A DNA stretch of 64,000 nt from Ga0077530 sp035565975 (GCA_035565975.1 DATMRT010000119.1:1-64000), one strand, 5' to 3'. Shown: positions 52,496 through 61,459, counted from the stretch's first letter. Numbers and translations: made by a program. The notes: generated by a model from the sequence alone, not told the origin.

Positions 52496-53728
52496 TCACA
52501 CCGCCAGCAGATCGGCGAGTGTCAGCGCAATCACCTCGGTCGCCTTGTAGAGATCGGAGAGCGGCAGGCGCTCATCAGCGCGATGGGCGTTCGCCTCCTC
52601 GATCGTGCGCGGGCCGGCGCCGTAGAGCACGACCGGAACACCATGTGCCGAATAGTGGCGCGCGTCCGTGTAGAGCGGCACGCCGCTCGGCCTGATTGGC
52701 TCGCCCATGACCTCGCTCGCGCGCCGGCATAGAGCCTCGACCATGCGATCGCCGGCCGGCAGATGCTGCAGCGGCGCCGCGTACAGAATGCGCCGCACGT
52801 CCACGCGCGCCCCGTCGACGGACTGCACGGCTTTGCCAATAATCTCGCGCAGCTCGGCCTCGACAGTTTCTATGTTCTCCTCCGGCACGATGCGCCGGTC
52901 GAGGCGGAAGACGACACGGTCCGGCACGACGTTCGTGTTGATGCCGCCGCTGACGAGGCCGATGGTGAGTTGGGGCGCGCCAATGCCGGGCGTCTTCGAC
53001 GTGCGCGTTTCGAGAGACGGGCGCCACGCGTAGAGCGCCGAGAGAATGCTCGTAGCGGCCTGCAAGGCATCGATGCCCGTCCAGGGCTTGGCCGCGTGCG
53101 CGGAACGGCCTGTCACCTCCACTTCGAGATGCAGACAGCCATTGTGCGCGGTCACGACCGCATAGGAAAAGCCCGCGCCGATGGCGAGATCGGGCTTACT
53201 CAATCCTTGTGCGAGCAGATAGCCCGGGCCGATCTCGCCGCCCGTCTCCTCGTCGTAAGTCAGATGCAGCTCGACCGTGCCGCCGAGACGCGCGCCGCTC
53301 GCTTCGAGCGCGCGCAACGCCCACACATAGGTGGCGAAGTCGGACTTGGAGACGGCGGCACCGCGCCCGTACATCCAGCCGTCCTTGATTTCCGCGCCAT
53401 AGGGATCATGCGTCCAGCCCGTGCCCGGCGGGACGACATCGCCGTGCGCATTGAGCGCGATCGTCGGACCGGGACCGAACGTGCGTCGCACGATAAGGTT
53501 CGTGCAGGAGATCATGCCGGCGGCCTCGACGACATCGGCTGGCACGGGATGGCGCTCGACGGTCCAGCCAAAGGCCTCGATCAGCTTGGCGGCGCGCTCT
53601 GCAGCGGGACTGCAGTCGCCCGGCGGGTTGTCCGTCGGGATCCTCACGATCTCGGCGAGAAAACGGACCTGCACCTCCCGCTCGGCAGTGAGGAAGGCTT
53701 GCACGTTCCGCTCGATTGAATGACTCAT
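52496..53728 (-). CDS. M20 family metallopeptidase (ArgE/DapE-like) with altered metal motif
   Basis: Deacylase/peptidase of 410 residues from the ATG at 53726-53728 (MSHSIERNVQAFLTAEREVQVRFL); the upstream frame to 53917 is unlikely. Motifs: IALNAHGDVVPPG, LTYDEETGGEIGP and EEANAHRADERLPLSDL. The usual GRGAxDMK segment reads MYGRGAAVSKSDFATY, so the canonical bridging Asp is Val; an Asp lies four residues on. This may mark a distinct subgroup. The substrate is unknown, probably an N-acyl amino acid. Confidence 0.85.
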   Translation of the reverse strand: MSHSIERNVQAFLTAEREVQVRFLAEIVRIPTDNPPGDCSPAAERAAKLIEAFGWTVERHPVPADVVEAAGMISCTNLIVRRTFGPGPTIALNAHGDVVPPGTGWTHDPYGAEIKDGWMYGRGAAVSKSDFATYVWALRALEASGARLGGTVELHLTYDEETGGEIGPGYLLAQGLSKPDLAIGAGFSYAVVTAHNGCLHLEVEVTGRSAHAAKPWTGIDALQAATSILSALYAWRPSLETRTSKTPGIGAPQLTIGLVSGGINTNVVPDRVVFRLDRRIVPEENIETVEAELREIIGKAVQSVDGARVDVRRILYAAPLQHLPAGDRMVEALCRRASEVMGEPIRPSGVPLYTDARHYSAHGVPVVLYGAGPRTIEEANAHRADERLPLSDLYKATEVIALTLADLLAV

Positions 53729-54015
53729 GACCGTTTTCGCCGGAGGTTCGGAAGGCTTTGTGGCACGGTCAAACAGTAGCGCTCGCCGGCAGTACAAGGA
53801 AGACGCGACGGTACGCCGAGCCAAACCGAAGATCGCGCCGAGGCCATCGTACGGAGCGAGATGGGACTCGTCGCCGATCCGTCCGCCGAGATGCCGGTCA
53901 AGTCGGACAGAAGACATCGAAGCGCGGCAGCGGCGAAACGGGCCAGCTACTGCCGGCCCGCTCGTCGGTCTGCCCGGCGATTACCGAACGCTATCGAAGA
54001 GCCGCCAACCGGCCG

Positions 54016-54300
54016 TCAGTGCATGTCGACATTCTTGACTTTCTCGCCCGTCTGAATGGCGTCGATCACCATCTTGATCTCTTTCAACAGATCAGCGTCA
54101 TCGGCGTTCTCGTCATTGGGCGACATGCCTTCGTCGGTCGACTCGAGGCGGCGTGTGACGTCCACCTCCCAGCGCCTCAGTGTTGCGATCTTCTGACCGC
54201 GTGTGAGGCCAACCTCGCTCTCGATGTCCGCCGGTCGATCGAAGACCGCTTCGGGATCCTGGCGGGCCTTCTCCGGCTCTATGCGCATGATCTCAGACAT
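54016..54300 (-). CDS. Small acidic conserved hypothetical protein
   Basis: Soluble, charged protein of 94 residues (EPEKARQDPEAVFDRPADIESEVGLTRGQKIATLRRWEVDVTRRLESTDEGM...). GGAG precedes the ATG. No catalytic motif is visible. A GGAAC-N17-AGTT promoter-like element at 54390-54415 suggests control by the EcfG sigma factor encoded nearby. Function unknown. Confidence 0.7.
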   Translation of the reverse strand: MSEIMRIEPEKARQDPEAVFDRPADIESEVGLTRGQKIATLRRWEVDVTRRLESTDEGMSPNDENADDADLLKEIKMVIDAIQTGEKVKNVDMH

Positions 54301-54389
54301 TTTCGTTCTCCGTTTCCTTGCCGCGGCAACGCGGCATCACCGCACCCGCAGGCGCGCGTTGCCACTTTGACAGGCAAAACCTCCAACTG

Positions 54390-54415
54390 AACTCGCCAGA
54401 GTGGAATCGGGTTCC
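54390..54415 (-). promoter_or_regulatory. Possible EcfG-type promoter before the 94-residue gene
   Basis: Minus strand GGAAC (54415-54411), 17 bases, then AGTT (54393-54390); one mismatch from GGAAC-N17-CGTT. It lies ~90 bases upstream of the start at 54300. Confidence 0.4.
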
Positions 54416-54425
54416 ACGTTCTCGA

Positions 54426-56282
54426 TCAGGCGTTGGTTGCGCCAAGGAGCTGGCGCCGGCGCGGATTGAAATAGGCGGGTTCACCCTCTTGGGTCGCACC
54501 GAGCTTGACGTCAATCCGGCAGACCACGCCATTCGGATCGAACTCGAGGCGGGCCTGGAGATGCGGCAACCTGCCCGACCGCTCGAGCAGCAGCGTGCCG
54601 AAACCCCGTGCAACGGGCGGCGTCACCGGGGGCCCGCCGCGCTCGGTCCATAGCAGCACAATATGCGGTGTTTCGCGTATTTCTGTTGTCCAGGAAACGG
54701 TGACGCGACCCTCGGGGCGCGAGAGGGAGCCGTGTTTGACCGCATTGGTCGCGAGCTCATGGAGCATGAGCGTGAGCTGGAGCGCCGTCTGCGGAGGAAC
54801 GAAAACATCATCGCCGATGATCTCGACATTGTCCGTCTCGCCGGCGCTCACTTCGATCTGCGAGGTGACGATCTCGCGCAGCGATGCACCCGCCCAGTGT
54901 GCCTCAGTGAGCATGTGATGCGCACTCGACATGGACTGGATGCGGCCATTCAGGCTCGTGACGAACTGCTCGATGGTCGAGGAGGTGCGCGCCGTCTGCG
55001 CGACGATGGCCTGCACGATCGCGAGCGTGTTCTTCACACGATGATTGAGCTCACCAACGAGCAGATTGCGGACGTCGTCGGCCTTGCGCCGCTCGGTGAT
55101 ATCGCGGTTCGTCTCGACGACAAGACTGCGCCCGCCCGTGCGTATCAGCTCGAGCCGGCTGTCGACCCAGATCTCGGCGCCGTCCTTCGAAGCCTGCGGC
55201 AGCTCACCGCTCCATTTGCCCTCGACCTCGAGATGCTCGAGCATGGCCTCAAGCGGCATCGGATATCGCGTCTTGAGCAGCTCGGCCGGTATGGCTCCGA
55301 GGGCCTCGTTCTTTTTGTAGCCGTAGAGCTCCTCGCAGCCGCGATTGAAGAGGATGATCCCCTCGCCGAGCTCCCATACGAGCATGGCCTCGTGAGAAAG
55401 CTCGATGACGCGCTGATGCTTGAGAAGGCGCTCGCTGAGCCGGCGCTGGTCGGTGATATCGGTATCGGTGCCGCACCAGAGAACGACCCGCCCTCTGTCA
55501 TCGCACAGTGGCATGGCGCGCGAGAGGAACCAGCGGTAAGTGCCGTCACCGCCGCGCATGGGAAACGTGTCTTCCCAGGTTTCACCGCTGTCGAAAGCGC
55601 GCTTCAACTGGCGCACGACGCGTTCCGTGAAGTCAGGATGGATGACTTCGTGCCAGCCTTCGCCGGCGGACTCCACCGGATCCATGCTCGTGTAGTCGAA
55701 CCAGCGCTGGTTGTGCCAGAACACGTAACCTGACGGGTAGGCCATCCACGCGAACTGGGCCATGTTGTCCGCGAGCGCGCGGAAACGCTGCTCGCTGGCC
55801 TTGAGCGATCCCTCGGCCATCTTCTGAGCCGTGACGTCCCGCGCAACCCAGAGAAGGTGCTCGATCCCACCACCGTCGCCGCGCACGGGACGGACGATCA
55901 CGTCCCACCACTTCGTGGCGCCCTTGGCGGTTGGGGTCACGTCGCTGAAATGGGCGGCCTCTCCGCGCATGACGTTCGCGAAGGCACTTTCGATGGTCGC
56001 ACGTGAGCCCTCGGGCCAGAGATCGACCCAGACGGCGCCAAGGACGCCTTCCGCGGCCGCGATCTCCATGTGGGTGCATCCGGCGGGATTGATATAGCGG
56101 ACGGCACCGTGGGCATCGATGAGCGCCACGCAGTCGGGGCTCACTTCCAGCAGCGTCGCAGCGAGCCCAGAAGGAATTTCAAACGGCTTGTCGCCGACCC
56201 CTCCCCTTCTGCTCAACTCGTCCGCGCCGCCCTCGGGCCCATCGCGCCTATACGGCTGTTCTCGCGATGTCATCGCATGCAC
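54426..56282 (-). CDS. Multi-PAS HWE-family sensor histidine kinase
   Basis: Soluble kinase of 618 residues with three PAS domains (about 40-155, 165-285 and 290-405; each ends in a PAC-like WVARDVTAQ, WCGTDTDITDQ, VETNRDITERR) and an HWE kinase core. The phosphoacceptor His is in LLVGELNHRVKNTLAIVQAIVAQTA (~415), with the N box MLHELATNAVKHGSL and a degenerate G region near GFGTLLLERSGR. No membrane segment is seen. HWE/HisKA_2 kinases commonly phosphorylate PhyR; the location next to phyR suggests this. Start is GTG 56282 or ATG 56273. Confidence 0.88.
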   Translation of the reverse strand: MHAMTSREQPYRRDGPEGGADELSRRGGVGDKPFEIPSGLAATLLEVSPDCVALIDAHGAVRYINPAGCTHMEIAAAEGVLGAVWVDLWPEGSRATIESAFANVMRGEAAHFSDVTPTAKGATKWWDVIVRPVRGDGGGIEHLLWVARDVTAQKMAEGSLKASEQRFRALADNMAQFAWMAYPSGYVFWHNQRWFDYTSMDPVESAGEGWHEVIHPDFTERVVRQLKRAFDSGETWEDTFPMRGGDGTYRWFLSRAMPLCDDRGRVVLWCGTDTDITDQRRLSERLLKHQRVIELSHEAMLVWELGEGIILFNRGCEELYGYKKNEALGAIPAELLKTRYPMPLEAMLEHLEVEGKWSGELPQASKDGAEIWVDSRLELIRTGGRSLVVETNRDITERRKADDVRNLLVGELNHRVKNTLAIVQAIVAQTARTSSTIEQFVTSLNGRIQSMSSAHHMLTEAHWAGASLREIVTSQIEVSAGETDNVEIIGDDVFVPPQTALQLTLMLHELATNAVKHGSLSRPEGRVTVSWTTEIRETPHIVLLWTERGGPPVTPPVARGFGTLLLERSGRLPHLQARLEFDPNGVVCRIDVKLGATQEGEPAYFNPRRRQLLGATNA

Positions 56283-56533
56283 CGAACCCCTCTCAAACCC
56301 TTCGTCAGTCGCCGGCCTCGGCGCTCCCCCGTGACCAGCGCCCGCACGCCAGCGGCCACGACCACCGACGTTCCTCGGCCGACTATCACTGCTGCTGCGA
56401 AGAGTTCCACTTCGATCTATTCTATGGCTCCAAGTTGCAGATCATCGGAAAGAATTGCCCGATGCATCCTATTCGCTGTGGATGAGACTGGTTCAGCGCG
56501 TCCAGGTCCCTGCCCGTCGGCAACGCGTCCGCG

Positions 56534-57349
56534 TCATGCCGCTGCGCCGCGCGGTCGCCCACCCGCTCGCACATCGAAGAACAGCGCCTGGCTGATGACC
56601 GCCTTCACCATCTCCGGCTTGAAGGGCTTCGTGATCAGGAACGTCGGCTCGGCACGCTCGCCCGTGAGCAGTCGCTCGGGATACGCCGTGATGAAGATCA
56701 CGGGCATATCGGCCCCCTTGAGGATATCGTTCACCGCATCGATGCCGGAGCTGCCGTCCGCCAATTGAATATCCGCCAGCACGAGCCCGGGCTTCGCCTT
56801 GCGGGCCACCTCACCCGCCTCCGCCCGCGTCGTCGCGATGCCGACGACGCTGTGTCCGAGATCGCTGACTATGCCTTCGATGTCGAGCGCAATCAGGGGC
56901 TCGTCCTCGATGATCAGCACGTCGGCGGAGATCTGCTCGGCGATCTCCGCGCCGGCGATGTCCACGAGGCGGCAGACCTGCTCCTCGGTCGTGCTGAGTA
57001 TTTCGGCGATGTCGCTGGTCGGGAATTCCTCAAGTGCGGCCAGGAGGAAGGCCTGGCGTGGTAGCGGCGTCAGGGTCTCGATGCGGCGATCGACGACACC
57101 CCCGGGACCGGCCTCGACCGGCTCCGGCACCTGGTTGATCGGGAGCGCACCCCAGACCTTGACGAAGGTGTGGTAGAGCGACGCGCGCGGCGAGAGATCG
57201 CGGCGGAAGCTGCGCTGATCGGCGACGAGAGCCTCGAGCGTTGCGACGACATAGGCGTCGCCACGATCCTGGGAGCCGGTCAGGGCGCGGGCAAAGCGTC
57301 TAAGGTACGGAATCTGTGGCGCGACCAGATCGGCAACAGAGCTTGTCAT
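56534..57349 (-). CDS. phyR: General stress response regulator PhyR
   Basis: Anti-anti-sigma response regulator of 271 residues. An N-terminal sigma-factor-like domain (residues ~5-130: PQIPYLRRFARALTGSQDRGDAYVVATLEALV..., FPTSDIAEILSTTEEQVCRLVDIA) mimics EcfG, and a C-terminal receiver carries VLIIEDEPLIALDIEG with the phosphoacceptor Asp in LVLADIQLADGSSG. When phosphorylated it sequesters NepR and frees EcfG. The ATG at 57347-57349 gives the usual length; a longer frame to 57505 runs into the promoter. A consensus EcfG promoter lies ~107 bases upstream. Confidence 0.95.
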   Translation of the reverse strand: MTSSVADLVAPQIPYLRRFARALTGSQDRGDAYVVATLEALVADQRSFRRDLSPRASLYHTFVKVWGALPINQVPEPVEAGPGGVVDRRIETLTPLPRQAFLLAALEEFPTSDIAEILSTTEEQVCRLVDIAGAEIAEQISADVLIIEDEPLIALDIEGIVSDLGHSVVGIATTRAEAGEVARKAKPGLVLADIQLADGSSGIDAVNDILKGADMPVIFITAYPERLLTGERAEPTFLITKPFKPEMVKAVISQALFFDVRAGGRPRGAAA

Positions 57350-57455
57350 CTGCAGCAACTCCCCCTGTTTTTCGAGGCTTAGCCGTCCTTGCGGATCAGC
57401 GTCAGTTTCAGCAATCCTGGAACGTGGACGTTCAGCCACGTCCATTGAGGCAAAT

Positions 57456-57480
57456 AACGCACGCCGCGGCGGATGGTTCC
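57456..57480 (-). promoter_or_regulatory. EcfG-dependent promoter of phyR
   Basis: Minus strand GGAAC (57480-57476), 16 bases, CGTT (57459-57456): exact match to the EcfG consensus, placing phyR under its own pathway. Confidence 0.8.
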
Positions 57481-57511
57481 TCGGACGGCTAAGGACAGCC
57501 GTCACCGGGCA

Positions 57512-58063
57512 TTATCCCACGGCAAATCCCCGAGGACGAGGGGCATGCTCGCCACCGAAATCCTCGGCACCATCGACACCCATGAGCTCGGCGAGCTTGC
57601 CGCGCGCGCGGTTCACCCGGCTTTTCATGGTGCCGACAGCACAACCGCACATCAGCGCCGCCTCGTCGTAAGAGAAGCCTTCCGCGCCGATCAGGATGAG
57701 CGCCTCACGCTGTTCCGGCGACAGCAGCGCAAAAGCCTTGGTGAAGTCGACAAGATCCATGTGGCCGGACTGGCTGTCCTTGACGCTAAGCTGCTGCGCC
57801 AGCTCGCCATCGTGGTCCTGGACCTCGTACTTCCGCTTGCGCAACTCCGACAGGTACGTGTTGCGCAGGATGGTAAAAAGCCAGGCCTTCAGGTTCGAAC
57901 CGGGATCGAAACTCGCCCGGCTCTTCCATGCCTTCACCAGCGTCTCCTGGACCAGATCATCAGCCTGGTCCGCGGCGCCGCAAAGCGATCTGGCGAAGGC
58001 ACGCAAATTAGGGACGAGCGCGGCCAGCTGGGCCTGCAGATCCCCCGTGCTGCCTGCTGTCAT
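57512..58063 (-). CDS. ecfG: ECF sigma factor EcfG
   Basis: General stress sigma factor of 183 residues with region 2 (LRAFARSLCGAADQADDLVQETLVKAWKSRASFDPGSNLKAWLFTILRNTYLSELRKRK, about 20-80) and region 4 (LLSPEQREALILIGAEGFSYDEAALMCGCAVGTMKSRVNRARGKLAEL, about 115-165). It directs transcription from GGAAC-N16/17-CGTT promoters. The start overlaps the nepR stop by four bases, so the sigma factor and its anti-sigma factor are coupled. Confidence 0.95.
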   Translation of the reverse strand: MTAGSTGDLQAQLAALVPNLRAFARSLCGAADQADDLVQETLVKAWKSRASFDPGSNLKAWLFTILRNTYLSELRKRKYEVQDHDGELAQQLSVKDSQSGHMDLVDFTKAFALLSPEQREALILIGAEGFSYDEAALMCGCAVGTMKSRVNRARGKLAELMGVDGAEDFGGEHAPRPRGFAVG

Positions 58064-58308
58064 TCCTTGCTCTCCGGCTTCGTCTCGGGCTGGGTTTCGG
58101 ATTTGGCCAACTCTTCGAGCAGCTTCGTAAATTTGTCGGGCAGCGGCTCGGCAAGCACCCGGCGGTACTCCTCGCGCAACTGGTGCCCGATCAGACCCCG
58201 CGCCTCCGACGGCAGGCCCGACTCGGCCGTTGTATCGTCGGACGTCAAGCTCACAATTCTAGCCTCTTGCCGCATTTCCTTGTCACTTTGCTTTCGATCG
58301 TCTGCCAT
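58060..58308 (-). CDS. nepR: Anti-sigma factor NepR
   Basis: Small anti-sigma factor of 82 residues. The conserved NepR helices are in GLIGHQLREEYRRVLAEPLPDKFTKLLEELAKSE (about residues 38-71), with disordered ends. It holds EcfG inactive until phosphorylated PhyR binds it. The ATG at 58306-58308 is chosen because a G-rich ribosome site precedes it; an ATG four codons earlier is possible. Confidence 0.92.
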   Translation of the reverse strand: MADDRKQSDKEMRQEARIVSLTSDDTTAESGLPSEARGLIGHQLREEYRRVLAEPLPDKFTKLLEELAKSETQPETKPESKE

Positions 58309-58417
58309 TCGTCCCCCCATTCCCCGTGCGATTGAGAGGCCAGAGCATCAGCCCCGCGTGCACCGCGCCTGCCAGCGGCTGCTAGCAGTGCGCGCGGATA
58401 GTGCCAACGCTTGTCAA

Positions 58418-58442
58418 AACACGCAAACTGCGCCGAAGTTCC
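58418..58442 (-). promoter_or_regulatory. EcfG-type promoter of nepR-ecfG
   Basis: Minus strand GGAAC (58442-58438), 16 bases, TGTT (58421-58418); one base off CGTT. It lies ~110 bases upstream of nepR and implies autoregulation. Confidence 0.6.
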
Positions 58443-58497
58443 CCATGCAGACGCAAAATGCTGCAGCGGTCCATTTCGAACTTTCACAAATGGTTAG

Positions 58498-58983
58498 CTA
58501 TTCGCCGGGCTCCAGGGCGGCGCCGCTATGGCCATCGCGAGAAATTATGAATGCGGCAGCAGCTACGGCTGCCAGCAGCGGTAGATTACGGCCGACAGTG
58601 CGCACGAGGGCCGGAAGAGCGAGCGGGGCCGCCGACGTCAGTGCCGCCATAATCAGCTCACGATCGGTGTTCGAAAGGTCCGGTCCCTGGGCCCCCGCAC
58701 TCGCGGAGGCCTGGGCCGGCTCCTCGGTGGCTCCAGCGGTCTCAGAGGGGCCTTCCGAGCTATGGTAAGCGAGCACTGCCAATAACCCAAGGGCTGCAAA
58801 CCCCCCCGCCAATATGAGCGAGGTGATCTCCGGCCCATACTCGCGATTGAGCCTGAGCGCCAGGGCCGCCGTTCCAAAGCCACCCGCGATCAGGAACGGT
58901 ATGGCGATAATGATCCGGTGAACGATATGATCGACGGCCCGGTCAACGGTTGCCTGCGCGCGCCGGAACAGAAACCCGAACAT
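58498..58983 (-). CDS. Hypothetical small membrane protein
   Basis: Protein of 161 residues with two hydrophobic segments in the N-terminal half (IIIAIPFLIAGGFGTAALAL, SLILAGGFAALGLLAVLAY), an Ala/Gly/Glu-rich middle and a third in the C-terminal half (LPLLAAVAAAAFIIS). No enzymatic motif. It follows the ElaB-like gene by 32 bases and probably shares its EcfG promoter (59389-59414). Function unknown. Confidence 0.7.
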   Translation of the reverse strand: MFGFLFRRAQATVDRAVDHIVHRIIIAIPFLIAGGFGTAALALRLNREYGPEITSLILAGGFAALGLLAVLAYHSSEGPSETAGATEEPAQASASAGAQGPDLSNTDRELIMAALTSAAPLALPALVRTVGRNLPLLAAVAAAAFIISRDGHSGAALEPGE

Positions 58984-59015
58984 GACGATCCCTTCCGCGC
59001 TTCACGCGTGCCGAC

Positions 59016-59336
59016 TTACGATTTCCACAGCGCGCCGAGGACGAAGCCAAGCGCGCCCACCACTGCGAGGGTCGCCATCGGCTGGTCCTTCACCGACTTG
59101 TCGACCGCCGACTTGAAATTGCCGGCAACCTCCTGCACGCGCTCTCCGGCCTCGCGACCCTGATCGGCGACCGAGCGCATCGCGCCTTCGGCACTCTCGA
59201 CTGCGCGGTCAAACTGCTGACCGGCCTTGCCTGCGTACTCAGCGGCTTTGTCCGCGACCTGCTCTGCGACGTCGCTGGCACTCGATGCTGCCCGTTTGCC
59301 GCTCTCATGATGGGGATAGCTCTTCGACGTCTGCAT
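59016..59336 (-). CDS. ElaB/DUF883-like stress protein with C-terminal membrane anchor
   Basis: Protein of 106 residues: an amphipathic helical body (ASDVAEQVADKAAEYAGKAGQQFDRAVESAEGAMRSVADQGREAGERVQEVAG) and a C-terminal transmembrane segment (PMATLAVVGALGFVLGALWKS), as in ElaB/YgaM-type ribosome-associated or membrane stress proteins. The ATG at 59334-59336 has AGGAG upstream; starts at 59357 or 59426 are less likely. A consensus EcfG promoter lies ~50 bases upstream. Confidence 0.8.
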   Translation of the reverse strand: MQTSKSYPHHESGKRAASSASDVAEQVADKAAEYAGKAGQQFDRAVESAEGAMRSVADQGREAGERVQEVAGNFKSAVDKSVKDQPMATLAVVGALGFVLGALWKS

Positions 59337-59388
59337 TTGGATGAACTCCTTCGACATGCGGGTTTGATAACCTGTATCTGCCGAAGAA

Positions 59389-59414
59389 AACGTCCCGCTC
59401 GGGCGCCGAGTTCC
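59389..59414 (-). promoter_or_regulatory. EcfG-dependent promoter of the ElaB-like gene
   Basis: Minus strand GGAAC (59414-59410), 17 bases, CGTT (59392-59389): exact consensus. Confidence 0.75.
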
Positions 59415-59464
59415 CGATATGGACACAAAAGCAGGTGCGCAGAACCGCCGCAGAGGACGTCGTC

Positions 59465-60958
59465 CTAGCTGCTCCGTCGCGAGAAGATCGAGCGGACGGC
59501 GGACCCGATCGCGGATGCCGCCTGTCGGCCGGCGCCGATATAGTTTCGCTGGGCCTTCCTCCGGCCGAGCCAGCGCACGGCCTTTACGCGGCGCGCGTGG
59601 TCATGACTGCGGCGCAGAGCGTCGGCGAGGCGCGCACCATCCGCTTCGGGGTTAGCCGACTTCGGATCGATGACGATCGGCGTCATCACGATCAGCGCGT
59701 CGTCGGAAAGACTCGTCGTCGTCTTCTCGCCCGGTGCCGCTGACGTCGCGACGCCTCTGAACTCGACCGGCAGGACGGCCGGGGCGAGCAGGCTCGGCGT
59801 CAGCCTGAAGTGTTCAGAAATCGCGGCGAGGGCAGCACGCTGCTGTTCAGTCACAATGCCGCCCGGCAGCGCCCACACGACGATATCGGCACCATCCACC
59901 TCGTCGACGAGATGGCGCAGGTGCTTCCCGGCCGCGACATCGGCTTCGGAAACGCGGACCTCGAGGCCGACAAGATCCCAGGTCGATGACGAAGGATCGC
60001 GGCGATCGAGATTGGCCAGCATGGCGCGCGCCTCATCCTGCTCGACCATGCGCAGGAGCGCGGCCGTCGCCTCGCGCGCCTCCGCAGTTCCCCCGGCGAC
60101 GAGCACCGTGATCGGCGTGCGTGTCATGGCGGCGACACTTTCGGGCGCATCCGCGGCTTCCTCGGAGGAGGCACGCGAAACACGCAGGCGGCCGCCGTAG
60201 AGGTCGATGGCGGCGCGGCCCACTTCCTCGACGTAGGCCTCGACGAGGCGGCGCATGACATGCTCGCGGCCCCATTGGAAGAGGGCGCGGGAAAGGCGCT
60301 CGCGGGCCTCATTGGTAATGGCGGTCGCCGGATTGACGAGACGCACCAGCCGCCAGATGTCGTAAGCGCGCTCGGCGGCATCGAGCATGTGGCGCCACTG
60401 ATAGATGCTGATGAACTGCGACACCGTCATGCGGTCGCCGAAAGGGACGTTTGTCTCGATCATGCGGCCGAGGCGCCGGCTCACCCGCTCAGTGATCGCG
60501 AGCGCCTCGGGAAGTGTGAATTGCCAGATGGCATCCTCGCGCGTCGGATGAAGACGCTCTGCCACCACCTCGATCGTGTTGCGCCCGAGCGTGACGACGG
60601 CATCGAGGTCGTTCATCCGCTCGAGGTCCACGCGCGAAGCGACCATCTTCACGTCGGCCCAGGCCTTGGCTTCGAGCGGGCTCCAGGTCGGATCGGCAAG
60701 TGACGCCTCCTCGGGCTCGACGGACGCCTTGCGCTCCGCCTCGGGCGGCGGCCGGCGCATGGCGCCCGCTATGAGCACGCGCTGGAGAAGCGTAACGACG
60801 CCGATGCAAGCCAGAGCGGCGAGCGCCCACCAGAGAACGAGACCCTTTTCCCAAAGGTAGAGGCCACCGAGCGGCACCAGCGACAACGTCGGCAACAGCA
60901 GCGCCGTTACGACGAGGATGTAGCGTGCAGCACTGGTGGCTGGATTGCTCTTTGCCAT
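59465..60958 (-). CDS. Membrane protein with degenerate GTPase-like domain
   Basis: Protein of 497 residues from the ATG at 60956-60958 (MAKSNPATSAARYILVVTALLL). Two transmembrane segments occupy residues ~12-65. The middle (DIWRLVRLVNPATAITNEARERLSRALF..., VEEVGRAAIDLYGGRL, ~190-270) matches the stalk of a family of membrane-bound Era-like GTPases. The following G-domain region is degenerate: the P-loop position reads VLVAGGTAEAREATAALL, without GKS/T, though VDGADIVVWALPG keeps the Walker-B-like strand. It is probably a pseudo-GTPase. The C-terminus is basic. Its role is unknown. Confidence 0.7.
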   Translation of the reverse strand: MAKSNPATSAARYILVVTALLLPTLSLVPLGGLYLWEKGLVLWWALAALACIGVVTLLQRVLIAGAMRRPPPEAERKASVEPEEASLADPTWSPLEAKAWADVKMVASRVDLERMNDLDAVVTLGRNTIEVVAERLHPTREDAIWQFTLPEALAITERVSRRLGRMIETNVPFGDRMTVSQFISIYQWRHMLDAAERAYDIWRLVRLVNPATAITNEARERLSRALFQWGREHVMRRLVEAYVEEVGRAAIDLYGGRLRVSRASSEEAADAPESVAAMTRTPITVLVAGGTAEAREATAALLRMVEQDEARAMLANLDRRDPSSSTWDLVGLEVRVSEADVAAGKHLRHLVDEVDGADIVVWALPGGIVTEQQRAALAAISEHFRLTPSLLAPAVLPVEFRGVATSAAPGEKTTTSLSDDALIVMTPIVIDPKSANPEADGARLADALRRSHDHARRVKAVRWLGRRKAQRNYIGAGRQAASAIGSAVRSIFSRRSS

Positions 60959-61156
60959 GGCCAATACGAGCCTCGGAATATGACCCGCCGCGACACGGCG
61001 CGGCCGGCAACACGGGAAGCTTATGCCTCCGGCGATGCCGGCCGATAGCCCTGCGGTGGAACGGCCCAAGTGCGACGATCGATAAATTCGCCATAGCTCG
61101 CTGCAGGTGCCGAGCGAATTTCTGGATCTGCATCACACTAGCAAGTTTATGCCGCT

Positions 61157-61230
61157 AGTGTCCCTTTTGATTTCGAAGTTCGCACCGGACACCAGCACTG
61201 AGGTGAGGCGAACTTCGAAATCGGGACACT
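61157..61230. repeat. Long inverted repeat downstream of the DUF1328 gene
   Basis: Left arm 61157-61183 and right arm 61208-61230 are complementary over ~22 bases (core GATTTCGAAGTTCGC) with a three-base bulge in the left arm. An eight-base dyad (ACACTAGC/GCTAGTGT, 61135-61161) overlaps the left arm, giving a competing hairpin. No T-tract is present. It could be a terminator, or a remnant of a mobile element end. Confidence 0.6.
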
Positions 61231-61234
61231 CGCG

Positions 61235-61408
61235 TCAAGCCCGCCGTATCCAACCTCCCACGAGCGCGATGACGAAGAGCACGATCGCGACCCAGAACAG
61301 GATCCGCGCACCTTCCATTGCCGTGCCGGCGACGCCCCCGAAGCCGAGGAAGGCCGCCACGAGCGCGACGATAAGAAAGACCACGGCATAGTGCAGCAGA
61401 TTGCCCAT
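61235..61408 (-). CDS. DUF1328 (YtjA-type) small membrane protein
   Basis: Protein of 57 residues with two transmembrane helices: MGNLLHYAVVFLIVALVAAF, then LGFGGVAGTAMEGARILFW, then a second helix ending GGWIRRA. Sequence and length match the DUF1328/YtjA family found in many proteobacterial stress regulons. GGGAG sits seven bases before the ATG. A consensus EcfG promoter lies ~55 bases upstream. Confidence 0.88.
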   Translation of the reverse strand: MGNLLHYAVVFLIVALVAAFLGFGGVAGTAMEGARILFWVAIVLFVIALVGGWIRRA

Positions 61409-61459
61409 ATCTCAGCTCCCAATTTCTCAGTTCCTGAATTCGTCAGGGATGCCCCTTCA

